Assembly (NCBI GenBank): GCA_018667355.1 | Contig: JABIVC010000016.1 | Coordinates: 111,762 to 175,761, forward strand | Origin: Gammaproteobacteria bacterium | GTDB lineage: Bacteria; Pseudomonadota; Gammaproteobacteria; GCA-002705445; GCA-002716945 | Length of the DNA: 64,000 nucleotides | Reading direction: 5' to 3' | Shown: positions 22,874-33,647 of the stretch, one piece after another | How positions within the stretch are numbered: position 1 is the stretch's first letter | Layout: each line of letters opens with the position of its first letter | Translations under genes and position numbers: made by a program | Notes under the pieces: model-generated | Databases searched by the model: none | What the model was told of the DNA's origin: nothing | Seen by the model: only the letters and a program-made list of their open reading frames with translations

Positions 22874-23170
22874 ATGGAAAATACACTAACACCACAAATG
22901 ATAACTGATATCTATGCATCAACAAGCTTAGGGGTTGCTATTATGCTTGCAGCTGCAGGACTTGGTTCTGCCTTAGGTTGGGGATTAATATGCATGAAAT
23001 ATATTGAAGGTATTGCTAGACAACCAGAAATGTTACCGGCATTAAGAATTCAGATGTTCATTACAGCTGGATTAATGGAATCATTCCCCTTTATTGTATT
23101 AGCATTTGCAATGTTTTTTGTCTTTGCTAACCCATTTATTGGAGCTGCTAAAGCAGCGCTTGGAGCATAA
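22874..23170 (+). CDS. atpE: ATP synthase subunit c
   Basis: 98-residue hairpin proteolipid forming the rotor ring. The polar loop is ARQPE and the ion-binding carboxylate in helix 2 is a Glu (TAGLMESFPF), not the Asp of E. coli. The sodium signature Gln of helix 1 is absent (a Trp occupies that place in GSALGWG), so proton coupling is expected. Good Shine-Dalgarno GAGAGGA upstream. Confidence 0.97.
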   Translation: MENTLTPQMITDIYASTSLGVAIMLAAAGLGSALGWGLICMKYIEGIARQPEMLPALRIQMFITAGLMESFPFIVLAFAMFFVFANPFIGAAKAALGA

Positions 23171-23194
23171 TTAAATTAATTAGTAGGTTTTAAA

Positions 23195-23668
23195 ATGAAC
23201 ATAACAGCAACATTATTTGGACAAATGATAACGTTCGTTATTTTTGTCTGGTTTATCAAAGCATATTTGTGGGAACCACTTACATCTGCGATGGAAGAAA
23301 GGACTAGCAAAATTGCTGACGGCCTAGCTTCTGCAGAGTTAGGTGAAAAGAGAATAGATGAGGCGAATATAGAATATAGTCGCATAGTTGATGAAGCGAA
23401 AGTTAAAGCAACAGATGTTATTACTATGGCAAATCAACAATCGACTACAATTATTGAAGACGCAAAGGTAATCTCTAAAAAAGAAGCTGAAAAAATTATT
23501 TCTCTATCTAATCAGCAAATTGGCCAGGACTTGAATATAGCAAAAGATGCTCTAAGAAAAGATATCTCGCGTATTGCAATTGCTTGCGCAGAAAAAATTA
23601 TTAAAGCAGAAATCAGTCAAGAAAAACATAAGTCTATATTAGACGAAGCATTAAAGGAGCTTAAATAA
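23195..23668 (+). CDS. atpF: ATP synthase subunit b
   Basis: 157-residue peripheral stalk subunit: one N-terminal TM helix (LFGQMITFVIFVWFIKAYLW) followed by a long charged coiled coil ending in the delta-binding region. Conserved W-x-P-L-x-x-A-M-E-E-R after the membrane segment. Lies between c and delta genes in the standard order. Confidence 0.96.
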   Translation: MNITATLFGQMITFVIFVWFIKAYLWEPLTSAMEERTSKIADGLASAELGEKRIDEANIEYSRIVDEAKVKATDVITMANQQSTTIIEDAKVISKKEAEKIISLSNQQIGQDLNIAKDALRKDISRIAIACAEKIIKAEISQEKHKSILDEALKELK

Positions 23669-23669
23669 A

Positions 23670-24206
23670 TTGTCTGATAACTATTCATATTCAAGGCCAT
23701 ACGGAGAAGCTGCTTTTAAAATTGCTCTAGAGGATAATAGCTTAGAAAGCTGGTCTGAAAACTTAGAACTGCTATCAGATGTAATTTCAGATCCAAAAAT
23801 GACTGACATATTATCAGATCCCAAAATCAATGATGAAGTATCACTTAATTTCTTGTCTAGTTTTTTAAATGATAGTAAAGACGCTAACTTAGCGAATTTT
23901 TTATCTTTGCTCATAAAGACTAAAAGGGTCTGTTATATGAAAGAGATTACTGAGATATTTAACTCTTTAAAATTCAAACATAATAATGTTCGTATCGTAG
24001 AAGTTGAGTCTGCCCATGCAATTGCACCGGACCAGCTAGAATCACTAATATCGTTGTTGAAAGAGAAATACAAAACTGATGTTAAAGCTGAGCTCACTAT
24101 CAATAAAGAATTAATTGCTGGGATTAAAATAAAATCTAATAATGAAGTAATTGACTTAACTACTAAAAACAGACTAGACCAAATGAGACAACAATTAATA
24201 ATCTAA
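23670..24206 (+). CDS. atpH: ATP synthase subunit delta
   Basis: 178-residue protein joining the peripheral stalk to the top of F1. N-terminal YSRPYGEAAFKIALED and the C-terminal GIKIKSNNEVIDLTTKNRLDQM are typical. Translation starts at a TTG (23670), two bases after the atpF stop, supported by AAGGAG ten bases upstream inside atpF. Confidence 0.94.
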   Translation: MSDNYSYSRPYGEAAFKIALEDNSLESWSENLELLSDVISDPKMTDILSDPKINDEVSLNFLSSFLNDSKDANLANFLSLLIKTKRVCYMKEITEIFNSLKFKHNNVRIVEVESAHAIAPDQLESLISLLKEKYKTDVKAELTINKELIAGIKIKSNNEVIDLTTKNRLDQMRQQLII

Positions 24207-24221
24207 TTATAAGGTAACAAT

Positions 24222-25763
24222 ATGACTATCAACCCAACTGAAATAAGCGAAATTATAAAATCTAAGATTAAAGATTATGACATAAAAACCACTGCTCATA
24301 ATGAAGGAACGGTTGTATCTGTAACAGATGGTATAGTTAGAGTATTTGGAATAACTGATGCTCTACAGGGCGAGATGTTAGAATTTCCAAATAAAATTTA
24401 TGGGATGGCTCTTAATCTAGAAAGAGACTCGGTGGGTGCAGTTATACTTGGTGATTATAAACAAATCTCTGAGGGTGATATTGTTAAATGTACTGGAAGA
24501 ATTTTAGAGGTCCCAGTTGGACCTGAATTATTGGGTAGAGTTGTTAACTCACTTGGTGAACCCATTGATAATAATGGTCCTATTGATGCGAAGAGCACTT
24601 CTCCAATTGAAAAAATTGCACCAGGCGTAATTGAACGTAAGTCTGTTGATCAACCAGTTCAAACAGGGCTTAAATCTGTTGATGCAATGGTCCCAATTGG
24701 ACGCGGTCAACGTGAACTTATTATCGGTGATAGGCAAACAGGAAAGACTGCCGTGGCAATTGATGCAATTATTAACCAAAAAGATACCGGCGTGAAATGC
24801 ATCTATGTGGCTATTGGTCAAAAAGCTTCATCTGTTGCACAAGTAGTTAGAAAATTAGAAGAACATGATGCTTTAAAACATACGATTATTGTAGCTGCTA
24901 GCGCAGCTGACTCAGCAGCAATGCAATATATTGCACCATACTCAGGTTGCGCAATGGGTGAATATTTTAGAGATATAGGTGAAGATGCACTTATTGTATA
25001 TGATGACTTAACAAAACAGGCATGGGCATATAGGCAGGTTTCATTACTTTTAAAAAGACCTCCAGGCAGAGAAGCATATCCTGGTGATGTTTTTTATTTA
25101 CATTCAAGGTTGTTAGAAAGGTCAGCAAGAATAAATGAAGATGCAGTTTCAGATTTGACTAATGGAAAGGTTAAAGGTAAAACAGGGTCGTTAACAGCAA
25201 TGCCAGTCATTGAGACCCAAGCAGGAGACGTATCAGCTTTTGTGCCAACTAATGTTATTTCTATTACAGATGGTCAAATATTCTTAGAATCTGATTTATT
25301 TAATGCAGGAATAAGGCCTGCAATTAATGCTGGCCTCTCTGTTTCCAGGGTTGGTGGTGCAGCTCAAACCAAGATTGTCAAAAAATTAGGTGGCGGTGTT
25401 AGATTGGCTTTAGCACAATACCGTGAATTGGCAGCTTTTTCTCAGTTTGCATCAGACTTAGATGATGCTACGAAGAAACAGCTTGATAGAGGACAAAGGG
25501 TAACTGAGCTAATGAAACAAAATCAATACTCTCCTTTGAGTGTAGCAGAGATGTCACTATCACTTTATGCAGCTAATGAAGGATACTTCGATGATGTTGA
25601 GATTTCAAAAGTCATGCCATTCGAAAAGGCTATGCATGAATACGTAAAAGCAAATCATAAAGATTTAGTTGAACTAATCAATAAATCGCTAGACTACAAT
25701 GATGATATTGCAGATAAGATGAAAACAGCCTTAGATGCTTTTAAAACTAATGGTGTTTGGTAA
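24222..25763 (+). CDS. atpA: ATP synthase subunit alpha
   Basis: 513-residue non-catalytic nucleotide-binding subunit of F1. P-loop [18 protein letters not shown]-like GIVRVFG N-terminus, and the arginine-finger region [15 protein letters not shown] are present. Its stop overlaps the atpG start (TAATG). Confidence 0.98.
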   Translation: MTINPTEISEIIKSKIKDYDIKTTAHNEGTVVSVTDGIVRVFGITDALQGEMLEFPNKIYGMALNLERDSVGAVILGDYKQISEGDIVKCTGRILEVPVGPELLGRVVNSLGEPIDNNGPIDAKSTSPIEKIAPGVIERKSVDQPVQTGLKSVDAMVPIGRGQRELIIGDRQTGKTAVAIDAIINQKDTGVKCIYVAIGQKASSVAQVVRKLEEHDALKHTIIVAASAADSAAMQYIAPYSGCAMGEYFRDIGEDALIVYDDLTKQAWAYRQVSLLLKRPPGREAYPGDVFYLHSRLLERSARINEDAVSDLTNGKVKGKTGSLTAMPVIETQAGDVSAFVPTNVISITDGQIFLESDLFNAGIRPAINAGLSVSRVGGAAQTKIVKKLGGGVRLALAQYRELAAFSQFASDLDDATKKQLDRGQRVTELMKQNQYSPLSVAEMSLSLYAANEGYFDDVEISKVMPFEKAMHEYVKANHKDLVELINKSLDYNDDIADKMKTALDAFKTNGVW

Positions 25764-26635
25764 TGGCTGGTAGTCAAGAAATAAGAACTCAAATCAAGAG
25801 TATTCAAAATACTCAGAAGATAACTAAAGCTATGGAAATGGTAGCAGCTAGTAAAATGAGAAAAGCTAAAGGTCAGATGGAAAAAGCTAGACCTTATGCT
25901 GATAAAATATCTTATGTTATGTCCCATCTTGCAAATGCACATGCAGAGTATGACTCTGTATACTTTGAAGTTAGAGAAGTAAAAAAAAGAGCATATATAG
26001 TTGTTTCCTCAGACAGAGGGTTATGCGGAGGATTAAATAATAATTTATTTAAAAAAATAATTGAATCTACGGTAGAAAATCAAAATAATAATATTGAAAC
26101 TAGCTACAGCGTGTTTGGAAATAAAGCAGCTGGGTTTTTTCAGAGAATTGGCGGGGAAGTAATTTCTCAGTCTACTCATTTAGGAGATCATCCTCAAATA
26201 GAAGATCTTTTGGGCACTATAAAGTCTACAATTGATAAATTTATATCTAAGGATGTTGATGAAGTGTATGTTGCTTATAATAAATTTGTTAATACGGTAA
26301 GCCAGATTCCAACACTTGATAAAATATTGCCGATATCGCCCGAAGATTCAGATTCAGCTAATAGCGAGTATGCACATTATTGGGATTACTTATATGAGCC
26401 TGATGCAAAAGAGGTTCTAGAAGCATTATTTATCAGGTTTATTGAATCTTTGACATATAGAGCGGTGGTTGAAAATATTGCGTCAGAGCAAGCATCTCGC
26501 ATGGTAGCCATGAAGTCTTCGTCTGACAATGCAACTGATTTGATAAGTGAGTTACAAATAATTTATAACAAAAATAGACAAGCAGCAATTACACAAGAAA
26601 TATCAGAGATTATTTCAGGTGCATCTGCATTATAA
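25763..26635 (+). CDS. atpG: ATP synthase subunit gamma
   Basis: Central rotor shaft of F1. About 290 residues from the [11 protein letters not shown] start, which I prefer because it overlaps the atpA stop as TAATG and matches the family N-terminus (a GTG 6 bp upstream is also open). N-terminal coiled coil ITKAMEMVAASKMRKAK, SDRGLCGGLNNN and the C-terminal RAVVENIASEQASRMVAMKSS are canonical. Confidence 0.97.
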   Translation: MAGSQEIRTQIKSIQNTQKITKAMEMVAASKMRKAKGQMEKARPYADKISYVMSHLANAHAEYDSVYFEVREVKKRAYIVVSSDRGLCGGLNNNLFKKIIESTVENQNNNIETSYSVFGNKAAGFFQRIGGEVISQSTHLGDHPQIEDLLGTIKSTIDKFISKDVDEVYVAYNKFVNTVSQIPTLDKILPISPEDSDSANSEYAHYWDYLYEPDAKEVLEALFIRFIESLTYRAVVENIASEQASRMVAMKSSSDNATDLISELQIIYNKNRQAAITQEISEIISGASAL

Positions 26636-26660
26636 TTAATTAAGAAATGGAGCATATTAA

Positions 26661-28037
<1,377 letters not shown>

Positions 28038-28039
28038 TA

Positions 28040-28462
28040 ATGTCAGAAAATACCATCAAATTAAATATTGTCAGTGCAGAAGAAGAGCTCTTTTCAGCAG
28101 ACGTTCAGATGGTATATGCGCCAGCAGAAATGGGTGAGGTCGGCATAACACCAAAACATACACCTCTATTGACAAAATTGAAGCCTGGCGATGTAAGAGC
28201 ACAAATTTCAGAGAGCGAGTCAAAGATATTTTTTGTTAGTGGCGGACTACTAGAAGTTCAACCAAACGCAGTGACAATTTTATCTGATACGGCAATAAGA
28301 GAATCAGACTTGGATGAAGAGAGGGCTAAGAGGTCCGAGCAAGATGCAAAACAAGCAATGAAAAACAGTAACAGTGACATGGACCTGGTCAAGGCTAAAA
28401 CTGAATTATTACAAGCAGCAGCTCAGCTCAGATTGATCAAAAAGCTGAAAGGCAAAAGATAA
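28040..28462 (+). CDS. atpC: ATP synthase subunit epsilon
   Basis: 140-residue inhibitory subunit at the foot of the rotor: beta-sandwich with GEVGITPKHTPLLTKLKPG, then a C-terminal helical hairpin ending RLIKKLKGKR. Two bases after atpD; last gene of the ATP synthase set before glmU. Confidence 0.95.
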   Translation: MSENTIKLNIVSAEEELFSADVQMVYAPAEMGEVGITPKHTPLLTKLKPGDVRAQISESESKIFFVSGGLLEVQPNAVTILSDTAIRESDLDEERAKRSEQDAKQAMKNSNSDMDLVKAKTELLQAAAQLRLIKKLKGKR

Positions 28463-28483
28463 TTTTATCTTAGGAGGCCAATA

Positions 28484-29860
28484 GTGTCATTGACAACTAT
28501 CATATTAGCAGCTGGCAAGAGCAGTAGAATGCTGTCATTAAAATCAAAATTATTATTTAAAATATCAGGTGATTATATTATTAATTATGTTTATAAGGCT
28601 GCCTCTACAATTAAGTCAAAAAAAATAGTCTGTGTCCTCAACAATTCTTCTCAACAACTTCAAGATTTTATTCAAAAAAATAAAATTAGCAGCGTTGAAC
28701 AAAAAAAGCCATCAGGAACTGCAGATGCAGTAAATGCAGCTCTAAAATCATTACCAGTAAATAAAAAAAATAATGTTCTGATTCTATGTGGTGATGTGCC
28801 ATTTATTGAACCAGCTACTCTCCGAAAAATAATTTCGAAATTAGATAATTCTGATATGTGTATTGGTACATATGTGCAAGAGAATCCAATAGGTTATGGA
28901 AGAATTATCAGAAATAACAAACAGATTATTGGCATTATTGAAGAAAAAGACGCTACAGAGAAAATAAAAAAAATTAATGAAATCAATACGGGTATAATAT
29001 GTATCAATGAGGGAGTACTTAGGAAGTTTATTGGTAAGATTAATAATAAGAATATACAAAAAGAATATTATCTTACTGACATAGTTAAACTTTTGAGTGA
29101 CAATAAATATAGGGTATCAAGTTATACTATTAAAAATGGTTTAGAAACAATGGGTATAAACTCTAAAAAAGATTTAGTAGAAATAGAACGAAAATTACTG
29201 ATTAAAAAAGCCAAGGCTCTTCTCAATAAAGGAGCTTTGATAAGAGATGTATTACGCACTGATATAAAGGGTGATTTAAAAGTTCAGACTGATGTTGAAA
29301 TTGATATTAACTGTATTTTTGAAGATAAAGTTACCATAGGGTCAAATACAACCATTGGACATAACTGCTATCTCAATAGGTGTAAAATCGGAAAAAATGT
29401 TCACATTAAGCCTAATACCATTATATTTGGTGCAACAATTGGCGATAATTGTATTGTAGGACCGTATGCGCGTATTAGACCTGGCACAGTGTTAAAAGAC
29501 TCTTCCCAAGTGGGTAATTTTGTAGAGGTTAAAAACTCTACAATAGGTAGTAGGACTAAAATTAACCACTTAAGTTATATTGGTGATGCTCACCTTGGGA
29601 CTGATATTAATGTTGGCGCCGGATGTATCACTTGTAATTATGACGGAGAAAAGAAACACAAGACAATTGTAGAGAGTAATTCATTTATTGGGTCAGGCAC
29701 AAGACTAGTCGCACCTGTTAAAGTTGCAAAAGGTTCATATATTGCTGCTGGATCTACGGTTACAAAAGACACGCCTGGAGGTGGGAGCCTGACTATTGCA
29801 AGAAGTAAACAAGTTTCTATACCTAAATGGAAAAGTAAGGCCACCAAAGGTAATAAGTAA
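28484..29860 (+). CDS. glmU: Bifunctional N-acetylglucosamine-1-phosphate uridyltransferase / glucosamine-1-phosphate acetyltransferase
   Basis: Makes UDP-N-acetylglucosamine for peptidoglycan and LPS. 458 residues. N-terminal pyrophosphorylase domain with the nucleotide loop ILAAGKSSRM (the usual GTRM is SSRM here) and LILCGDVPF; C-terminal left-handed beta-helix with hexapeptide repeats and NFVEVKNSTIG, SYIGDAHLG and NVGAGCITCNYDG of the acetyltransferase site. GTG start fixed by a perfect AGGAGG at 28472-28477. Its stop overlaps the glmS start by one base. Confidence 0.97.
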   Translation: MSLTTIILAAGKSSRMLSLKSKLLFKISGDYIINYVYKAASTIKSKKIVCVLNNSSQQLQDFIQKNKISSVEQKKPSGTADAVNAALKSLPVNKKNNVLILCGDVPFIEPATLRKIISKLDNSDMCIGTYVQENPIGYGRIIRNNKQIIGIIEEKDATEKIKKINEINTGIICINEGVLRKFIGKINNKNIQKEYYLTDIVKLLSDNKYRVSSYTIKNGLETMGINSKKDLVEIERKLLIKKAKALLNKGALIRDVLRTDIKGDLKVQTDVEIDINCIFEDKVTIGSNTTIGHNCYLNRCKIGKNVHIKPNTIIFGATIGDNCIVGPYARIRPGTVLKDSSQVGNFVEVKNSTIGSRTKINHLSYIGDAHLGTDINVGAGCITCNYDGEKKHKTIVESNSFIGSGTRLVAPVKVAKGSYIAAGSTVTKDTPGGGSLTIARSKQVSIPKWKSKATKGNK

Positions 29861-31686
29861 TGTGTGGCATTTTTGGCGCAATCTCTTCTGAAGATGTTAA
29901 AAAAGATCTTATCGAGGGGTTGTCTAAATTAGAATATAGGGGTTATGACTCCGCAGGACTATCACTCATAACATCAGCATCTAAAATAAAGAGAATTAGA
30001 TGTACAGGCAAAGTTAAAGAGTTAAAAAAACTTTTATTAAAATCAAAGAGTAAAGGCAAATGTGGCATTGCTCATACAAGATGGGCAACTCATGGTATTC
30101 CAAATCTTAAAAATTCACACCCTCATAACTCTGGGCCTTTTTCAATTGTACATAATGGTATTATTGAGAATTCAGAAGAACTAAAATCCAGTTTATTAAA
30201 AAAAGGGTATAAGTTTACATCTGATACTGATTCAGAAGTTATAGCACATTTGCTGACTTCTTGTATAAAAAAAAATAAAGATCTGCTGGGAACTATTTTA
30301 TCAGCACTTGATAAATTAAAAGGTTCTTTTGCGCTTGCTATTATATATGACAAGTATCCTGATAATATCATTGTTGCATCAAATGGAAGCCCTCTTTTAA
30401 TTGGTATAAGTAAAAATGCTACTTATGTGGCATCTGACATACATGCCCTGGTTAGTAAAACAAAAAAGTATATACCTCTTGAAGATAATGAGTTGGCAAT
30501 TGTCTCCAGGGGTAATGTTATTCTCTATAATAAAAAAGGTAGAAAAATATCACGACCACCACTTGTCACAAAACAGATTGACAAAACAACTTCAAAACGT
30601 GGTTTCAAGCATTATATGCAAAAAGAAATATTTGAACAAAAAGATATTATAAGCAGAGTTATTAAAGATAGATTGGGCACCAAAACAATTCTGCCAAATA
30701 TTTTTGGGCCTAAATCTGATGTGATGTTAAAATCTATTAAACATGTTCATTTTGTTGCTTGTGGGACAAGTTATAACGCATCGCTCATTGCCAAGTATTG
30801 GATTGAAGAGTTATCAGATATAATGTGTACAGCAGAAATTGCAAGTGAATATAGATATCGAACCATTAATATTCCATCTGATACGTTATTTGTTGCAATA
30901 TCGCAATCAGGCGAAACTGCTGATACAATATATTCTTTGAAAAAAGCAAAGACCAGCAATTATAAAGCAATACTATCAATATGTAATGTTCCAGAGAGTA
31001 CAATAACTCGCTTATCAGACTATAGTTATTTAATGCAAGCTGGTGTTGAAATAAGTGTAGCTTCTACAAAAGCATTTACGTCACAACTTATTGCGCTGTT
31101 ATTATTATCAACAATTTTATCAAGATCCTCAGGTAAATATTCTATAGAAGCCGAGATAGTTAAACAAATTAATTCATTGCCAAAAATTTTAGATAAAACT
31201 TTTAAACTTGAAAATGATATGAAGACAATGGCGAAACAGTTCAAAAATAAACATCATACTTTATTTCTTGGCCGAGGAGCTTCTTATCCCATTGCTTTAG
31301 AAGCGGCTCTTAAATTAAAAGAGATTAGTTACATTCATGCCGAAGGATATGCTGCTGGGGAATTAAAGCATGGGCCGTTAGCATTGGTTGATAAAGATAT
31401 GCCAGTTGTCGGGCTTATGCCTGATAATAACCTTGTCAACCAAGTACTGTCTAATTTATCAGAAGTTAAAGCCAGACATGGTCTTGTTTATATCTTCACA
31501 AATAAAAAAATGAAGTTAAAAAGGAATGATAAAACTAAAATAATTAAAATGCCTGCATGTGGGCATTATATTGCTCCGCTAGTTTATGTGATTCCTATGC
31601 AGCTACTCTCTTATCATGTAGCTATTTTTAAAAAAACAAACATTGATCAGCCTCGCAATCTTGCTAAGTCAGTCACAGTGGAATAA
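29860..31686 (+). CDS. glmS: Glutamine-fructose-6-phosphate aminotransferase (isomerising)
   Basis: First step of hexosamine synthesis. 608 residues. N-terminal nucleophile MCGIFGAI (Cys1 after Met removal), then GTSYNASL and SQSGETADT of the two SIS domains, and the conserved C-terminus DQPRNLAKSVTVE. The 3' end is the universal Tn7/att integration target; here its last codons are repeated 979 bp downstream, beyond the next gene. Confidence 0.98.
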   Translation: MCGIFGAISSEDVKKDLIEGLSKLEYRGYDSAGLSLITSASKIKRIRCTGKVKELKKLLLKSKSKGKCGIAHTRWATHGIPNLKNSHPHNSGPFSIVHNGIIENSEELKSSLLKKGYKFTSDTDSEVIAHLLTSCIKKNKDLLGTILSALDKLKGSFALAIIYDKYPDNIIVASNGSPLLIGISKNATYVASDIHALVSKTKKYIPLEDNELAIVSRGNVILYNKKGRKISRPPLVTKQIDKTTSKRGFKHYMQKEIFEQKDIISRVIKDRLGTKTILPNIFGPKSDVMLKSIKHVHFVACGTSYNASLIAKYWIEELSDIMCTAEIASEYRYRTINIPSDTLFVAISQSGETADTIYSLKKAKTSNYKAILSICNVPESTITRLSDYSYLMQAGVEISVASTKAFTSQLIALLLLSTILSRSSGKYSIEAEIVKQINSLPKILDKTFKLENDMKTMAKQFKNKHHTLFLGRGASYPIALEAALKLKEISYIHAEGYAAGELKHGPLALVDKDMPVVGLMPDNNLVNQVLSNLSEVKARHGLVYIFTNKKMKLKRNDKTKIIKMPACGHYIAPLVYVIPMQLLSYHVAIFKKTNIDQPRNLAKSVTVE

Positions 31687-31687
31687 T
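31669..31687 (+). repeat. Direct repeat, left copy (3' end of glmS)
   Basis: TCAGTCACAGTGGAATAAT encodes Ser-Val-Thr-Val-Glu-stop of GlmS. It matches 32648-32666 in 18 of 19 bases. The nuclease gene start lies 2 bp beyond it. Confidence 0.85.
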
Positions 31688-31689
31688 CA

Positions 31690-32619
31690 ATGACTAGAAA
31701 AATAACAGGTTCGGTTAGTTTTAAGAGAGGAAGTATTTATGACAGAATCACGATATGGGAGCATTTGTACCCTGGTGTACCAGTACCATCAGGTGGAGAT
31801 TGGTTTACAGGTTACGCATTAGCAGATAATTATGAAAATCTTATAGTTTTTATGAATATTGGGGTTCCTGGTAAAACAGGTGACGATTATGATAATTACT
31901 ACGATGATAAAAACAACACTATAAAGTGGTTTGGAAAACCAGAGTCACATTCAAATCAACCAATATTTAAGAAACTATTGAATCATGAAATTAAGGCACA
32001 TTTTTTTGCTAGGTGGAACAATAAATCAAAAGAATTGACTTATTTGGGTATTGGTGCACCTATAGAGTTCAAAGATAATATAGATACCAAGCAAGGTCCA
32101 GCAATTCAAATTACACTTACATGTAAAGATGTTAACGAAATATTAAATTATGGTTTAGTTAACTATGATGATGAAGTTAAAAAAGAAGATAGAATAAAAC
32201 CACAGCAGAAAGGTATCTCTTCTGTTTCGGAATCATCTTTTTTGTATGAAAAACATTTAGAAGATTATATCCAAAAGAAATGGGATAGCATTTCTTTATC
32301 AGAAGAATATGATTTTGTAGAAAGACAGTGTTCAACTGATACCGGACCTCTAGATATTTTGGCAAAACGTAAAGATCAGAGAGAATATCTGGTAATAGAA
32401 CTAAAAAGAGATATGGCAAGTGATGCGGTTATCGGACAGACTTTAAGGTATATGGGATATATAAAGAAAAAATATTGTAATGATGGGGAAACTGTCAAAG
32501 GTTGCATAATCACTAATAGTGCAGATTCAAGTTTACGGAATGCTCTCTCGGTGATTGATAATATTGAAATATTGACATATAAGATATCCTTTAATCTTGA
32601 AAAAATGGAAATTACATAA
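31690..32619 (+). CDS. Two-domain NucS/DUF91-like PD-(D/E)XK nuclease with a DUF3427-like N-terminal domain
   Basis: 309 residues. The C-terminal third (about 185-300) is a NucS/DUF91-type nuclease fold: EKHLEDYIQKKWD, then GPLDILAKR (Asp222), LVIELKR (Glu237, Lys239) and QTLRYMGY (Gln250/Tyr254 region), i.e. a complete D...ExK...QxxxY site. The N-terminal part (about 1-160) shows YDNYYDDKNNTIKWFGKPES, HFFAR and LTYLGIGAP, resembling DUF3427/YDG-like domains found next to nucleases and helicases in restriction systems. That N-terminal assignment is by eye and tentative. No helicase or methylase is adjacent, so a stand-alone modification-dependent or repair nuclease is inferred. It begins 3 bp after glmS and is bracketed by a duplicated glmS 3' end, suggesting acquisition by integration. 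Confidence 0.72.
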   Translation: MTRKITGSVSFKRGSIYDRITIWEHLYPGVPVPSGGDWFTGYALADNYENLIVFMNIGVPGKTGDDYDNYYDDKNNTIKWFGKPESHSNQPIFKKLLNHEIKAHFFARWNNKSKELTYLGIGAPIEFKDNIDTKQGPAIQITLTCKDVNEILNYGLVNYDDEVKKEDRIKPQQKGISSVSESSFLYEKHLEDYIQKKWDSISLSEEYDFVERQCSTDTGPLDILAKRKDQREYLVIELKRDMASDAVIGQTLRYMGYIKKKYCNDGETVKGCIITNSADSSLRNALSVIDNIEILTYKISFNLEKMEIT

Positions 32620-32647
32620 TGGTAACCATCATGTCCATCCAAAAACA

Positions 32648-32666
32648 TTCAGTAACAGTGGAATAA
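32648..32666 (+). repeat. Direct repeat, right copy (duplicated glmS 3' end)
   Basis: TCAGTAACAGTGGAATAAT, 18/19 identical to 31669-31687 and in the same sense. With the preceding bases it reads ...His-Ser-Val-Thr-Val-Glu-stop, the GlmS C-terminus. It lies 28 bp after the nuclease gene and 23 bp before ytoQ. Confidence 0.85.
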
Positions 32667-32689
32667 TTTTTATATAATTGGAGAAGTAA

Positions 32690-33136
32690 ATGTTAAATGT
32701 ATATTTATCTGGGGAAATTCATACAAGCTGGAGGAACGAAATTATCCAGCTTTGTGAAAAAGAAAAATTAGATATCAATTTCTCTTCCCCTAATACTGAT
32801 CATGAGTCATCAGATAATTGTGGGATTGAAATTTTAGGAGATGAAGAAAGTAATTACTGGAAAGATAATAAAGGCGCGAGAATTAATTCAATTAGAACTA
32901 AAAAAGCTATAAAAGACAGTGATGTGGTCATAGTGAAATTTGGTGAAAAATATAAGCAATGGAATGCGGCTTTTGATGCAGGCTATGCTTCTGCATTAAA
33001 TAAATCTATTATTGTAATTCATAATGATGATCATCAACATGCACTCAAAGAAGTTGACGCATCTGCATCTGCTGTTGCAAAAGATCAACCGCAAGTTGTT
33101 AGAATTTTAAAATATATTTTGGGTGGTTCCCTCTAA
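32690..33136 (+). CDS. YtoQ family protein
   Basis: 148 residues. LNVYLSGEIHTSWRNEI, the Thr/Ser-rich loop, SDVVIVKFGEKYKQWNAAFDAGYA and the C-terminal region place it in the YtoQ family, a nucleoside 2-deoxyribosyltransferase-like fold. The biochemical role of the family is not established as far as I know. GGAGAAG precedes the ATG. It is the first gene right of the duplicated glmS tail and may be the original glmS neighbour. Confidence 0.8.
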   Translation: MLNVYLSGEIHTSWRNEIIQLCEKEKLDINFSSPNTDHESSDNCGIEILGDEESNYWKDNKGARINSIRTKKAIKDSDVVIVKFGEKYKQWNAAFDAGYASALNKSIIVIHNDDHQHALKEVDASASAVAKDQPQVVRILKYILGGSL

Positions 33137-33142
33137 TTGTGT

Positions 33143-33352
33143 ATGAGTAATCATCTAACACAAGTTGATATTAGTGAAATTATTCAGATGGCTCTTTCTG
33201 ATGATGTTAGTTTCGAAGCCATCGAGCAGCAGTATGGTATTAGCGAGGAAAATGTAAAGAAGCTGATGAAAAAAAATATTACTAATAATTCTTACAAGCA
33301 TTGGAGAAAAAGAGTTAAACTATTCTCTGAGCGTAGGAAATATTACAAATAA
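33143..33352 (+). CDS. TIGR03643-type small helix-turn-helix-like protein
   Basis: 69 residues from the ATG at 33143 (a TTG 6 bp upstream is also open). The sequence SEIIQMALSDDVSFEAIEQQYGISEENVKKLM has the look of a helix-turn-helix and the end YKHWRKRVK with a basic tail matches the small conserved family TIGR03643. No function is known to me. 6 bp after ytoQ, so probably the same transcript. Confidence 0.7.
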   Translation: MSNHLTQVDISEIIQMALSDDVSFEAIEQQYGISEENVKKLMKKNITNNSYKHWRKRVKLFSERRKYYK

Positions 33353-33371
33353 TGACCATAGTTTTGACTAT

Positions 33372-33647
33372 ATGAATGACCAGAAACCACAAATTATAAT
33401 AAAAGAGTATGTCCGTAATTATGGAAGCTTGAGTATTATCTTTGGCTTTATTGGTGTCTTTTTTTTATCTTTTCTGCTTAGTCCGATTGCTTTTATATTT
33501 GGCATACTTGCGTTGACTAACAAAGAATATATTGCGGGATTAGTGGGTATAATTCTCTCGATTCTTGGCGTCCTAACATCACCCTTGTTAATGGCACTAA
33601 TAAGTATGCCTGCCGTAACGTATATTCATAATGGAGTAATGTTATAA
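33372..33647 (+). CDS. Small DUF4190-like membrane protein
   Basis: 91 residues with two strong TM helices (about 17-50 and 55-82). The pattern of LSIIFGFIGVFFLSFLLSPIAFIFGILAL followed by GLVGIILSILGV (quoted in parts) is that of DUF4190-type membrane proteins of unknown function. The stop overlaps the ATG of the HIT gene by one base, so the pair is coupled. Confidence 0.6.
   Translation: MNDQKPQIIIKEYVRNYGSLSIIFGFIGVFFLSFLLSPIAFIFGILALTNKEYIAGLVGIILSILGVLTSPLLMALISMPAVTYIHNGVML

Noticed and set aside
22874..23170. Sodium-coupled c-ring
   Set aside because: The helix-2 ES pair is present, but the helix-1 Gln of the sodium signature is replaced by Trp, so proton coupling is more likely.
32630..32665. 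12-codon ORF ending SVTVE
   Set aside because: It is explained by the duplicated glmS 3' end; no ribosome site and too short. Treated as part of the repeat.
31687..32666. Tn7 transposon insertion at glmS
   Set aside because: No tnsABCDE genes, no Tn7-type end repeats and no 5-bp target duplication in the usual place downstream of glmS. A different integration mechanism is more likely.
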